52,898 bases of DNA from Prevotella sp. (GTDB lineage Bacteria; Bacteroidota; Bacteroidia; Bacteroidales; Bacteroidaceae), in NCBI GenBank assembly GCA_017524385.1, contig JAFWSS010000224.1, positions 1 to 52,898 on the forward strand. The letters are read 5' to 3'. The stretch's first letter is position 1. Every line of letters begins with the position of its first letter. The notes under the pieces were generated by a model. The model was not told the origin of the DNA. It did no database searches and saw only the letters and a list, made by a program, of their open reading frames with translations. Below, one piece after another: positions 16,429 through 25,147 of this stretch. Both the position numbers and the translations under genes were made by a program.

Positions 16429-17967
16429 TCAGCTGACTTTTTCCAGGCGCTTCATCATGGCAAACATGAATATGGCGGCGGCAAGGCATACGGCGATGAA
16501 AACACCCCATACCAACCACAATGGAAGGTCGCCCCAAAGATAACCGCCAACGCTCACAAGCTTGTTGCCAATGGCTGTGGCGCCAAACCATCCGCCCATC
16601 ATCAATCCCTTGTACTTGGGAGGAGCAACCTTAGAGACAAAGGAAATGCCCATCGGAGACAACAGCAATTCGCCAAAGGTAAGAATAAGATAGGTGGAGA
16701 TAAGCCAATATGGCGACACCAAAGGACCTAATTCCCCCGACTCGGCTAATGCAGCTTGCGCGTTGGGTGTGTTAAGTCCTTGTGAAGCAAACATCATCAC
16801 CAGGAACGCGGCACCTGCTACCAACATGCCATAGGCTATCTTGCGGGGGGCTGAAGGCTCTTTCCCCTTGTTGGCCAGATAGGCGAATATGGCCATGGAA
16901 ACAGGGGTGAGCGCTACAACATAGAACGGGTTGAACTGCTGGAAAATGGGAGCGGAAATGTCTATGGTGCCTGTAGCTTTGGTGTATTTGTAGTAGAGCA
17001 CGGCGAGTGCTGCAACCACCACCAATGCAGAGATGCCCTTGCCCTTCGGGCTCTTGCTCTGGAAGAACGAGAAACCACCATAGACAATGAATATCAGCAT
17101 TACCAGATTGATCACGTCAAACGGCATGGTATGGACGCCTGATGCCGATTTCTGAGTGAATTCATCTGCGAAATAAGTCAGAGAGAGACCGTTCTGATGG
17201 AAGGCCATCCAGAAGAAGATGACAACGGCGAAAACAAGGCAGAGGGCAACGATGCGCTGCTTGGTCTCTTCCTTGGTGAGTTCGGGCTCGGTTGATACGG
17301 CGTTTGCTTTCTCTGAGCCTTGTGCCTTCTTTCCACCCTCGGTGTGACGGAATGTCCCGCGGAAGGCATAATAGATGGCGATGGAGAGGATGAGCGACGC
17401 ACAGGCTACGGCAAAGGCAAAGTGGTAGGCTTCACCGGGCGCGGTATAACCCAAGTGTTTCTGAGCATACTCCGTGATTTCAATGGCTGCTGTCGGAGCA
17501 AACAAGGCGCCGATGTTGATGGCCATGTAGAATAGAGAAAAACCCGCATCCCGCTTGTCGGCATACTGGGGGTCGTCATAGAGATTTCCCACCATTACCT
17601 GCAAGTTGCCTTTGAATAGGCCCGTCCCAAAACTGATGAGCAACAACGCTGCAAGCATGGCTGCGATACCAAGGAACTTGCCGCCCAATGGGATGGAGAG
17701 AAGCAGGTAGCCAAGGAACATGATGACAATACCGATGGTGACCATGCGGCCGAAACCGTATTTGTCTGCCATGATACCACCCAGAATTGGGAGGAAATAG
17801 ACGAGCATTAGGAAGTCGCCGTAAATCTCACCCGCCCATCCGGCATCAAAGCCGAAATTGGATCTCAAGAAGAGGGCGAATACTGCTATCATCGTGTAAT
17901 AGCCGAATCGCTCTCCCGTGTTGGCCAATGCCAACGCATAAAGTCCTTTAGGTTGTCCTTCAAACAT
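16429..17967 (-). CDS. POT/PTR-family proton-coupled oligopeptide transporter
   Basis: This 512-residue inner-membrane symporter imports di- and tripeptides with protons. The diagnostic first-helix motif is present as E19-R-F-G-Y-Y, and the next loop reads GGIMADKYGFGR, the MFS A-type motif. The chain is hydrophobic throughout, with roughly 12-14 membrane segments. A charged cytoplasmic loop lies at about 205-245 (TEGGKKAQGSEKANAV...TKEETKQR), the usual site between the two halves. Ends and length match bacterial DtpT-like proteins. It is monocistronic and divergent from ppdK. Confidence 0.92.
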   Translation of the reverse strand: MFEGQPKGLYALALANTGERFGYYTMIAVFALFLRSNFGFDAGWAGEIYGDFLMLVYFLPILGGIMADKYGFGRMVTIGIVIMFLGYLLLSIPLGGKFLGIAAMLAALLLISFGTGLFKGNLQVMVGNLYDDPQYADKRDAGFSLFYMAINIGALFAPTAAIEITEYAQKHLGYTAPGEAYHFAFAVACASLILSIAIYYAFRGTFRHTEGGKKAQGSEKANAVSTEPELTKEETKQRIVALCLVFAVVIFFWMAFHQNGLSLTYFADEFTQKSASGVHTMPFDVINLVMLIFIVYGGFSFFQSKSPKGKGISALVVVAALAVLYYKYTKATGTIDISAPIFQQFNPFYVVALTPVSMAIFAYLANKGKEPSAPRKIAYGMLVAGAAFLVMMFASQGLNTPNAQAALAESGELGPLVSPYWLISTYLILTFGELLLSPMGISFVSKVAPPKYKGLMMGGWFGATAIGNKLVSVGGYLWGDLPLWLVWGVFIAVCLAAAIFMFAMMKRLEKVS

Positions 17968-18156
17968 AAATTATTGTATTAAGTGATTGATGTTTCTTAA
18001 AAAGGCATGCAAATATAATGCAAAAATCCGATTTACCGAGCAAAATGATAAATTTTTTCTTTCCTGAGGCTGCTTGAGTCCTCCAACGGGGCAACACCTC
18101 AGACCGACCTCCAAAAACAACAACACCCTTTTTTTTGCAAAAAATGACTTAAAAGT

Positions 18157-18187
18157 TTTGTCATTACACGAATTTGCAGTATTTTTG
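18157..18187 (+). promoter_or_regulatory. Promoter of ppdK
   Basis: TTTG (18157-18160), a 19-bp spacer and TATTTTTG (18180-18187) match the Bacteroidetes consensus exactly. The leader is about 38 nt. Confidence 0.65.
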
Positions 18188-18231
18188 CAATTCCAAAGGA
18201 TATTTTTTTATTGAAAACCATATAACCTATT

Positions 18232-20958
18232 ATGAGCGAACAAAAAAGAGTTTACACTTTCGGCAACGGAAAAGCCGAAGGTAATGCCAAAATGCGTGAG
18301 CAACTCGGTGGAAAAGGTGCTAACCTCGCCGAGATGAACCTGATCGGAGTGCCCGTGCCACCGGGATTCACCATCACCACTGACTGTTGTAATGAATATT
18401 ATCAAGTGGGACAGGAGAAAATCATGGAGCTCCTCAATGAGGACGTGACTGCTGCTGTCAAGCACATCGAGGACTTGATGAACTCAAAGTTCGGAGATTC
18501 CGAGAACCCACTGCTCGTCAGCGTGCGCTCAGGTGCAAGGGCTTCCATGCCTGGCATGATGGACACCATCCTCAACCTCGGTCTCAACGACGAGGTCGCC
18601 GAGGGTATGGTGCGCAAGACCAACAACCCACATTTCGTCTATGACTCATACCGCCGCTTCGTGCAGATGTACGGCGACGTGGTGCTCGAGATGAAACCCG
18701 TCAACAAAGAGGATATTGACCCGTTCGAGGAAATCATCGAAAAGGTGAAGAAAGAGCGCGGCGTCGTCCTCGACAAAGATCTCTCTGTCGATGAACTCAA
18801 GAAACTCGTGAAACTCTTCAAGGAGGCCATCAAGGAGCGTACAGGAAAGAGCTTCCCCAACGACCCCATCGAGCAACTCTGGGGCGCCATCTGCGCCGTC
18901 TTCCGCAGCTGGATGAACGAGCGCGCCATCCTCTATCGCAAGATGGAAGGCATTCCCGACGAGTGGGGTACGGCTGTGTCGGTCATGGCAATGGTGTTCG
19001 GCAACATGGGCGACACCTCTGCTACTGGCGTATGCTTCAGCCGTGACGCCGCAAATGGCGAGAATGTGTTCAATGGTGAGTATCTCGTCAATGCACAAGG
19101 CGAGGACGTGGTGGCTGGTATCCGCACTCCACAGCAAATCACCAAACTTGGCTCACAGCGCTGGGCTGAGCGTGCAGGCATCAGCGAGGAAGAGCGTGTG
19201 GCAAAATATCCTTCCATGGAAGAGGCCATGCCCGAAATCTACAAGGAACTCGACGGCATCCAGAACAAGTTGGAGAACCACTACCACGACATGCAGGACA
19301 TGGAGTTCACCGTGCAGGAAGGCAAACTCTGGTTCCTTCAGACACGTAACGGAAAGCGCACAGGTGCCGCTATGGTCAAGATCGCCATCGACCTGCTCCA
19401 TGAGGGCATGATCGACGAGAAGACTGCAATCATGCGCTGCGAACCGCAGAAACTCGACGAACTGCTCCACCCGGTATTCGACAAAGTCGCTCTTGCCAAG
19501 GCAAAGGTGATTGCACAGGGTCTTCCCGCTTCACCGGGTGCAGCCTGTGGACAAATCGTCTTCCACGCCGACGAGGCTCAGGAGTGGCATGAGGAAGGAC
19601 ACAAGGTGGTGCTCGTACGTATCGAGACTTCGCCCGAAGACCTCGCCGGCATGTCGGCTGCTGAGGGAATCCTCACCGCTCGTGGTGGCATGACTTCTCA
19701 CGCTGCTGTGGTGGCTCGTGGCATGGGTAAATGCTGCGTCTCCGGCGTTGGCTCGCTCAATGTCGACTACAAGTCGAAGACCGTTGAAATTGACGGCGTC
19801 GTATATAAAGAGGGCGACTATCTCTCACTCAACGGTACCACTGGCCAGGTGTATGCTGGCGAGGTGCCAACCAAGGCTGCTGAGCTTTCTGGCGATTTCA
19901 AGGAGTTGATGGACCTTTGCGACAAATACACCAAACTGCAGGTGCGCACCAATGCAGACACTCCCCATGACGCACAGGTGGCACGCGCTTTTGGCGCAAA
20001 GGGTATCGGACTCACACGTACTGAGCACATGTTCTTCGAGGACCAGAAAATCATCGCCATGCGTGAGATGATTCTCGCTAAGGATGCTGAGGGACGTGAG
20101 AAGGCTTTGGCTAAACTGCTGCCTTACCAGAAGGCTGACTTCAAGGGAATACTCGAGGCAATGGACGGACTGCCAGTCAACATTCGCCTGCTCGACCCGC
20201 CTCTCCATGAGTTCGTGCCACACGATACGGCTGGTCAGGAAGTCATGGCCAAGGAGATGGGTGTCAGCGTCGAGGATATCAAGCGCCGTGTTGACTCTCT
20301 CGCTGAGAACAACCCGATGCTCGGTCACCGTGGATGCCGTCTGGGTATCACATTCCCCGAAATCACCGCCATGCAGACTCGCGCCATCCTCAGTGCTGCT
20401 TGCGAACTGAAGAAGGAGGGCAAGAACCCGATGCCGGAGATCATGGTGCCGCTCATCGGCATCCTCTATGAGCTGAAACAGCAGAAAGCCATCATCCAGC
20501 GTGTCGCAAAAGAGGTGTTCGCACAATATGGCGTCGAGGTGAAATTTGAGATTGGTACGATGATTGAGATCCCGCGTGCAGCTTTGACCGCCGACCGCAT
20601 CGCTACTGAGGCAGAGTACTTCTCATTCGGTACCAACGACCTCACACAGATGACTTTCGGATACAGCCGTGACGACATCGCATCCTTCCTGCCAGTTTAT
20701 CTCGACAAGAAGATTCTCAAGGTTGACCCATTCCAGGTGCTCGACCAGAATGGTGTCGGCAAACTCATCAAGTATGCCGTGAAGAATGGACGCGAAGTTC
20801 GTCCGGACCTTCGCTGCGGCATCTGTGGCGAGCATGGTGGTGAGCCCAACTCTGTCAAGTTCTGTGCCAAGATAGGCATGAACTACGCTAGCTGCTCACC
20901 ATTCCGTGTGCCTATCGCTCGTCTGGCAGCGGCTCAGGCAGCGGTTGAAGAAAATTAA
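18232..20958 (+). CDS. ppdK: Pyruvate, phosphate dikinase
   Basis: This enzyme interconverts pyruvate + ATP + Pi and PEP + AMP + PPi, giving anaerobes reversible PEP metabolism. The 908 residues show the expected order. An N-terminal ATP-grasp nucleotide domain begins YTFGNGKAEG...LGGKGANLAEM. The swivelling phospho-His domain has the catalytic histidine at about residue 490 in GGMTSHAAVVARGMG. The C-terminal TIM barrel for pyruvate/PEP has GHRGCRLG, EIMVPLIG, the FSFGTNDLTQMTFGYSRDD segment and the catalytic Cys loop CGICGEHGGEP. It is somewhat longer than the 874-residue clostridial enzyme. It has its own promoter and a terminator-like hairpin 17 bp beyond the stop. Confidence 0.98.
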   Translation: MSEQKRVYTFGNGKAEGNAKMREQLGGKGANLAEMNLIGVPVPPGFTITTDCCNEYYQVGQEKIMELLNEDVTAAVKHIEDLMNSKFGDSENPLLVSVRSGARASMPGMMDTILNLGLNDEVAEGMVRKTNNPHFVYDSYRRFVQMYGDVVLEMKPVNKEDIDPFEEIIEKVKKERGVVLDKDLSVDELKKLVKLFKEAIKERTGKSFPNDPIEQLWGAICAVFRSWMNERAILYRKMEGIPDEWGTAVSVMAMVFGNMGDTSATGVCFSRDAANGENVFNGEYLVNAQGEDVVAGIRTPQQITKLGSQRWAERAGISEEERVAKYPSMEEAMPEIYKELDGIQNKLENHYHDMQDMEFTVQEGKLWFLQTRNGKRTGAAMVKIAIDLLHEGMIDEKTAIMRCEPQKLDELLHPVFDKVALAKAKVIAQGLPASPGAACGQIVFHADEAQEWHEEGHKVVLVRIETSPEDLAGMSAAEGILTARGGMTSHAAVVARGMGKCCVSGVGSLNVDYKSKTVEIDGVVYKEGDYLSLNGTTGQVYAGEVPTKAAELSGDFKELMDLCDKYTKLQVRTNADTPHDAQVARAFGAKGIGLTRTEHMFFEDQKIIAMREMILAKDAEGREKALAKLLPYQKADFKGILEAMDGLPVNIRLLDPPLHEFVPHDTAGQEVMAKEMGVSVEDIKRRVDSLAENNPMLGHRGCRLGITFPEITAMQTRAILSAACELKKEGKNPMPEIMVPLIGILYELKQQKAIIQRVAKEVFAQYGVEVKFEIGTMIEIPRAALTADRIATEAEYFSFGTNDLTQMTFGYSRDDIASFLPVYLDKKILKVDPFQVLDQNGVGKLIKYAVKNGREVRPDLRCGICGEHGGEPNSVKFCAKIGMNYASCSPFRVPIARLAAAQAAVEEN

Positions 20959-20974
20959 TATTATTAACACTCAT

Positions 20975-21008
20975 GTTTGGCAGGCCGCAGGAGAGCGGCT
21001 TGCCAAAC
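20975..21008 (+). terminator. Terminator-like hairpin after ppdK
   Basis: GTTTGGCAGGCCGC pairs with GCGGCTTGCCAAAC (14 bp with one G-T) around AGGAGA, followed by TTTC. It could end ppdK transcription or attenuate read-through into the next gene. Confidence 0.6.
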
Positions 21009-21028
21009 TTTCAAAAATGAATTAAAAG

Positions 21029-21325
21029 ATGGACGCTTTTGAAAAACTTGGCACAATTTGCTTGGTGCTTTCCATTGTTGTGATGTTGCCGTTATACTGG
21101 CTCTATAAATCCGACTTCCTTATGATGGCACTGCTGTCGATTGCTTTCATTCCCATCATGTGGATTGCAGGGCTTAACACATTGGATTTTCTCACCAAAC
21201 CTTTCAGTGAGAAGGGAATGAAGGGGGTATTCACTTGGGTCATATCACTAGTGCTCGCATTGGTGGTCTACACCTGCTTCTTCTTTATCTTGTTGTTCAT
21301 CTTTAGAGACTTGCTGCATTCATAA
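21029..21325 (+). CDS. Small inner-membrane protein, 98 residues
   Basis: Three hydrophobic segments are visible: residues 8-26 (ICLVLSIVVMLPLYWLY), 30-50 (FLMMALLSIAFIPIMWIAGL) and 68-93 (FTWVISLVLALVVYTCFFFILLFIF). A short polar loop lies between the last two. The first segment could be a signal anchor. No family was recognised. It stops 16 bp before the PP2C-like gene on the same strand, so the two are probably co-transcribed and may form a membrane assembly. Confidence 0.75.
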   Translation: MDAFEKLGTICLVLSIVVMLPLYWLYKSDFLMMALLSIAFIPIMWIAGLNTLDFLTKPFSEKGMKGVFTWVISLVLALVVYTCFFFILLFIFRDLLHS

Positions 21326-21341
21326 CACAACTCCTGTCGTT

Positions 21342-22727
21342 ATGAAATTCGACATTTTAAAACCCGAAACTGTTGCTGGCGTCGGAAAGAATGGGAATGG
21401 CGTATGCGCTTTTCCTGGTGTCGATGCGGCTACTATCCACGACAAACTGTTTGTCGTGGCTGAGGGGGATGATGGCAATGGGACAAAAGCGGCGGAGGTC
21501 TTCGCACAGACTTTCTCCGACCATATGTTCCAAAACACATGTGCTGACGAACCTCTTGCAGAGAACGTCTTCAAGGAGGCGCTATTTGCCGCCAAGGACA
21601 AAATTGACGAGGAATGCCCCGACTCCAACGGCACACAGTATGCCTTGCTCTATTTGCACAGGCATGGGGTGCTCGCGGCTCATGTAGGTGCGGTGCGCAT
21701 CTACCATGTAAGACCGAAGGGTAGAAGGCTGCTTTACAAGTCGAAGGACAACGAACGAGTGCTGGTTCCTGGCATGCAACCCATGAGTGAACCGGTGAAA
21801 GCCTTCATTACTAATGTAAAGTATGGCGACTATTTTGTCATCATGTCAAAAGGAGCATGCCAGATGGTTTCCGATAGGGAAATCATGGATGTGATGTGCG
21901 AACCCGTCAATGATAAAACAAAGTCGGAGAGGCTGAAAAAACTTGCCGATGCTGGAGGTTCTGGCTTCGTTGTCAGCGTCATACACATCAGCGGGGTCAT
22001 GAACGAGGCCATGGACGAGAGGCTCTTCGAGAACGAAGGCAAGTTGATGGCTGCCATGATGGCTGACTTTGAAAAAGAAGGGAAAAAGGACGTTGATGCA
22101 AAGTCACAAGTAAAGGTGAAACAAGTTCCTACAACTAGCGAACAACCGAAACAAACAGAAACTGAAGAGGAGGACTATCCTGATAGGGAGGAACCCAGAA
22201 AGCGTGAGTTCCCCATTGTCACGGTTACTGCTCTGGCATTGGTGCTTCTGGCCGTAGGTATCTGGTTCTGGGCTCAACAGAAACATAATGATAAGAATGG
22301 CCAGGGGGAGGAAGTGGTGAATACGAATTCGTCCAAGGAAAAAGACACCATCAACATCCTCAAGAACACAAGACCAAAACCGGTGGAGGTGGATGACACC
22401 AAAATAAAGGAGGAGGAGAAAAAGAAGGAAGAGGAGAAGAAGAAAAAAGAGGAGGCTGCCAAGAATCAAGCGAAAACTAATGAAACTGACACGGTGGCAC
22501 CTGGCGTTCCTTCTAACGCTAACGGAACTCCTGAGGCGAAGCCGGTGAATCAGCCGACGGCTGCTCCCACTCCTGCTACGACAACGCCCACTCCTGCTAC
22601 GACCACACCGCAGCCTGCTACGACCACGCCGCAGCCTGCAACAACCACGCCGCAGCCTGCTACAACGGCCACACCTGCACAAGGTGGCGCTGTGAAACCA
22701 AGGCCGGTCATTCCCGAAGGAGAGTGA
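21342..22727 (+). CDS. PP2C-like probable pseudophosphatase with membrane anchor and PATTTPQ tail
   Basis: This 461-residue protein has an N-terminal domain (about 1-230) that follows the PP2C Ser/Thr phosphatase layout: an FVVAEGDDGNG block where active enzymes have VxDGMGG, an AAHVGAVRIYHVR block matching the usual hGDSR region, a D-R-E-I-M-D helix, and a final strand GGSGFVVSVIHI where active enzymes have DN(V/I)TV. The metal-binding aspartates are largely replaced, so catalysis is doubtful. A single membrane segment at about 289-308 follows an acidic linker. After it come a K/E-rich coiled stretch (about 348-370) and five PATTTPQ-type repeats. The N-domain would be cytoplasmic and the tail periplasmic. 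The role may be a sensor or scaffold. Confidence 0.75.
   Translation: MKFDILKPETVAGVGKNGNGVCAFPGVDAATIHDKLFVVAEGDDGNGTKAAEVFAQTFSDHMFQNTCADEPLAENVFKEALFAAKDKIDEECPDSNGTQYALLYLHRHGVLAAHVGAVRIYHVRPKGRRLLYKSKDNERVLVPGMQPMSEPVKAFITNVKYGDYFVIMSKGACQMVSDREIMDVMCEPVNDKTKSERLKKLADAGGSGFVVSVIHISGVMNEAMDERLFENEGKLMAAMMADFEKEGKKDVDAKSQVKVKQVPTTSEQPKQTETEEEDYPDREEPRKREFPIVTVTALALVLLAVGIWFWAQQKHNDKNGQGEEVVNTNSSKEKDTINILKNTRPKPVEVDDTKIKEEEKKKEEEKKKKEEAAKNQAKTNETDTVAPGVPSNANGTPEAKPVNQPTAAPTPATTTPTPATTTPQPATTTPQPATTTPQPATTATPAQGGAVKPRPVIPEGE
22572..22676 (+). repeat. 21-bp in-frame tandem repeat (5 units)
   Basis: Five consecutive 21-bp units, each beginning CCTGC, encode PATTTPT, three PATTTPQ and PATTATP. 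DNA identity between neighbouring units is high, so the copy number is likely to vary between strains. Confidence 0.85.
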
Positions 22728-23156
22728 GCCTGTAGGGGTTTCCCCCTTAACAATAGGTTTTTCCTACCATCGAAATAGGGGTTTTCCCTTTTGAAACCGT
22801 CTTGCAATTGCGATATTTGCAGCAGAAATCTGAAGCAATAGCGATTGTAAGACGGTTTCATATTGTTGATAGATGTCATTACTATTTTTACAACAGTTCT
22901 TTGAATAATCCCTTGACTATTTTTTCGGGTAGGACGGATGGGAATCCCTCCTACCTCCTTTGGTTTTGTCCACATTGTTTGGTGGCAAAATACTACGGAA
23001 TTCCTGATAAATCCATTTGCCGCACCGCCATTCTTGGGGTTTTGAACGTTCATTTCTGTAGGGACTTGCTTCATGCATGTCCGAACGCCTTTTGACCCTT
23101 TTGTTCCCAATCCAATCGTACCGAAAATTATCGTGTGTAAAAGGCCCTGCGTGCAT

Positions 23157-23300
23157 TAAATTTTCAATCTTCAATCTTCAATTTTAATCAATTTTCAATT
23201 TTCAATTTTCAATCTTCAATTTTAATCAATTTTCAATTTTCAATCTTCAATCTTCAATTTTATACAATTTTCAATCTTCAATTTTCAATTTTATACATTT
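23157..23300. repeat. TTCAATTTTCAATCTTC low-complexity tract upstream of tatA
   Basis: About 140 bp of imperfect 7-9 bp units (TTCAATTT, TTCAATC, TTTTAATCAA, TTTTATACA). The same type lies at 84-127. Confidence 0.8.
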
Positions 23301-23307
23301 TATTTAT

Positions 23308-23315
23308 TATTTTTG
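23308..23315 (+). promoter_or_regulatory. -7 element for tatA-tatC
   Basis: TATTTTTG followed by CA, the same word as the ppdK -7 element, lies 22 nt before the tatA start. The -33 position falls in the TTCAAT repeats and has no TTTG. Confidence 0.4.
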
Positions 23316-23336
23316 CAGCGATTAAACGATATCGAT

Positions 23337-23525
23337 ATGTTTGGATTAGGTACGCAAGAAATATTGATCATAGCCCTGGTGGTGCTCCTGCTGTTTGGTG
23401 GGAAGAAAATCCCCGAACTGATGAAGGGTTTGGGAAAGGGCGTGAAGAGTTTCAAGGAGGGGATGAAGGAAATTGAAGACCCCGCCGACGAAAAGAAAAC
23501 GGACGACGAGACGAAGAAGGAATGA
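23337..23525 (+). CDS. tatA: Twin-arginine translocase subunit TatA/TatE
   Basis: The 62-residue protein has the standard TatA plan: an N-terminal membrane helix ([15 protein letters not shown]), the hinge [16 protein letters not shown], an amphipathic helix ([10 protein letters not shown]) and a short acidic tail. It forms the variable-size pore for export of folded proteins. I start at MFGLGTQE because the conserved region begins there. Its last bases overlap tatC by 4 bp (ATGA), showing coupling. Only one small Tat subunit is present, as is common in Bacteroidetes. Confidence 0.95.
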   Translation: MFGLGTQEILIIALVVLLLFGGKKIPELMKGLGKGVKSFKEGMKEIEDPADEKKTDDETKKE

Positions 23526-24307
23526 GCACCTCGAAAAACGAGGGGACCTTCTGGGACCATCTCGATGAGTTGCGAAGCTGCATCATTCGCATCCTGCTGG
23601 TGACGGCGGTGCTGGCCATACTCGCCTTCTGCTTCAAGGAGGTGCTCTTCAATGTTGTGCTGGCGCCGAGCCACGATGATTTTATCTCCTATCGGCTGTT
23701 GGGCGTGGAGCCTTTCGCCATCCATCTCATGAACACAGGCCTCACGGAGCAGTTCATGATACATATGAAGGTGGCGTTTTATTGCGGACTATTGTTGGCG
23801 TCGCCCTATGTGTTGTACGAACTCTTTGCTTTCGTCTCTCCGGCGCTTTACGACAAAGAGCGCAAGCCGGCCGTGAAGGTGGTGGGATGCGCCTACGCGA
23901 TGTTCCTTTTGGGCACTGCGGTCAACTATTTCATCGTCTTTCCCCTTACCGTCAGGTTTCTTGGCACATATCAGGTGAGTCCCGACGTCACCAACATGCT
24001 CACCATACAGTCGTATGCCGACACGCTCATTTCCATGAGTCTGGTGCTAGGCGTCGTCTTCGAACTACCCGTGGTGAGTTGGCTGCTCGCATTGCTTGGC
24101 ATCCTGCGATGGGAGCATATGGCGCGTTTCAGAAAGCATGCCGTGGTGGTCATACTCGTCGTGTCGGCCATCATCACCCCCACAACCGATGCTTTCACCC
24201 TTTTTGTCGTCGCATTGCCCATCTGGCTGCTCTACGAGGCAAGCATCCTCATCGTAAGGGCCACAAGGCGGAAAAAGAAACAAGAGAGTGTCAGCAACGA
24301 GGCATGA
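23522..24307 (+). CDS. tatC: Twin-arginine translocase subunit TatC
   Basis: This 261-residue inner-membrane receptor for twin-arginine signal peptides starts with [14 protein letters not shown], the conserved cytoplasmic H-L-x-E-L-R motif. Six hydrophobic segments follow, with [16 protein letters not shown] in the first cytoplasmic loop and [15 protein letters not shown] in the third. It forms a two-gene unit with tatA. Its 3' end overlaps the convergent ATPase gene by 17 bp. Confidence 0.97.
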   Translation: MSTSKNEGTFWDHLDELRSCIIRILLVTAVLAILAFCFKEVLFNVVLAPSHDDFISYRLLGVEPFAIHLMNTGLTEQFMIHMKVAFYCGLLLASPYVLYELFAFVSPALYDKERKPAVKVVGCAYAMFLLGTAVNYFIVFPLTVRFLGTYQVSPDVTNMLTIQSYADTLISMSLVLGVVFELPVVSWLLALLGILRWEHMARFRKHAVVVILVVSAIITPTTDAFTLFVVALPIWLLYEASILIVRATRRKKKQESVSNEA

Positions 24308-25076
24308 CGGTGACAGAGAGACGTTCTTTATCAAAGACGATGCCTTTCTGCTCGATGAAGGTGCTGAGCACGCCGGAGTCGGCAAGTTCTCGGGGGCTCC
24401 CGATGCTGATGTCCTTGCCCTCCGACATCAGCCATACGGTGTCGGCAATCTGAAGGGCCAGTTCCAAGTCGTGCGTGGAGAGGAAGATGGTCTTGTCGGC
24501 AGTGCGGCTGAGGTGGTGCAGCGTCTGCATCATCTCCACCTTGCTCGGATAGTCGAGGAAGGCTGTGGGCTCGTCGAGGAAGATGACGGGAGTCTGCTGG
24601 GCAAGGGCTTTGGCAATCATCACTTTCTGACGTTCACCGTCGCTGAGCGACTGGATCATGCGTTGTGAAAGGGCTTCTATGCCCACCATGGCGATGGCAT
24701 CGTCGACAATGGCGTGGTCTGCGCTGCCTAGCGTGCCCCAAAAACCGGTGTATGGGCTGCGACCCATCGCCACCATCTCCTCGACGGTCATATTGCGAAC
24801 GTCGGGACGCACGGTGAGCACCACGCCAATCAAACGGGCGAGTTGCTTCTCGTTGAGTGACGACAAGTCGCTGTCATGGATGAACACTTTGCCGCCCAAG
24901 GGTGGTTGGAAGGCGGAGAGGGTGCGGAGGAGCGTCGACTTGCCCACGCCGTTGGGACCGATGAGGCAGGTCATGCAAGCGCTGTGCAGGGAGGCGTTGA
25001 TGCCGGTGGCCACCACCTTGCGGTTCTTCCGTGAGGCATAGCCTATGGAGAGGTCTTCCAGTCTTACTGTTTCCAT
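24291..25076 (-). CDS. FecE/BtuD-type ABC transporter ATP-binding protein (orphan)
   Basis: The 261-residue ATPase starts METVRLEDLSIGYA. It carries Walker A GPNGVGKST, a Q-loop-like region, signature LSDGERQ, Walker B VIFLDEPTAFLD and the H-loop STHDL. The sequence style (QLARLIGVVLT, NMTVEEMVAMGRSPYTG) is that of siderophore/vitamin B12 importers of the FecCDE/BtuCD class. The permease and binding protein normally encoded beside it are absent here. Upstream is divergent trmO and downstream convergent tatC, so it must pair with subunits encoded elsewhere or be a remnant of such a system. All catalytic motifs are intact. Confidence 0.92.
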   Translation of the reverse strand: METVRLEDLSIGYASRKNRKVVATGINASLHSACMTCLIGPNGVGKSTLLRTLSAFQPPLGGKVFIHDSDLSSLNEKQLARLIGVVLTVRPDVRNMTVEEMVAMGRSPYTGFWGTLGSADHAIVDDAIAMVGIEALSQRMIQSLSDGERQKVMIAKALAQQTPVIFLDEPTAFLDYPSKVEMMQTLHHLSRTADKTIFLSTHDLELALQIADTVWLMSEGKDISIGSPRELADSGVLSTFIEQKGIVFDKERLSVTVMPRC

Positions 25077-25147
25077 CTTGATGCTGATATGTTCTGCGAA
25101 GGTAGCAATAAAATTTCGCCCATGGCGACAATTAACACGAATTAACG

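Larger units (their letters stand above)
22728..23336. other. Intergenic region with a large imperfect inverted repeat
   Basis: Just after the stop codon the motif TAGGGGTTTCCCC occurs, followed by variants of it (22730-22786). At 22792-22860 a 19-nt arm beginning TGAAACCGTCTT pairs with GCGATTGTAAGACGG... (17 of 19 matched), spanning 69 nt. The next 300 bp hold no recognisable gene on either strand. From 23157 to 23300 TTCAATTTTCAATC-type low-complexity sequence runs up to the tatA promoter. Confidence 0.55.

Noticed and set aside
22550-23174. Possible transposase remnant on the minus strand after the PP2C-like gene
   Set aside because: The frames overlap low-complexity repeats and show no transposase motif that I can recognise.
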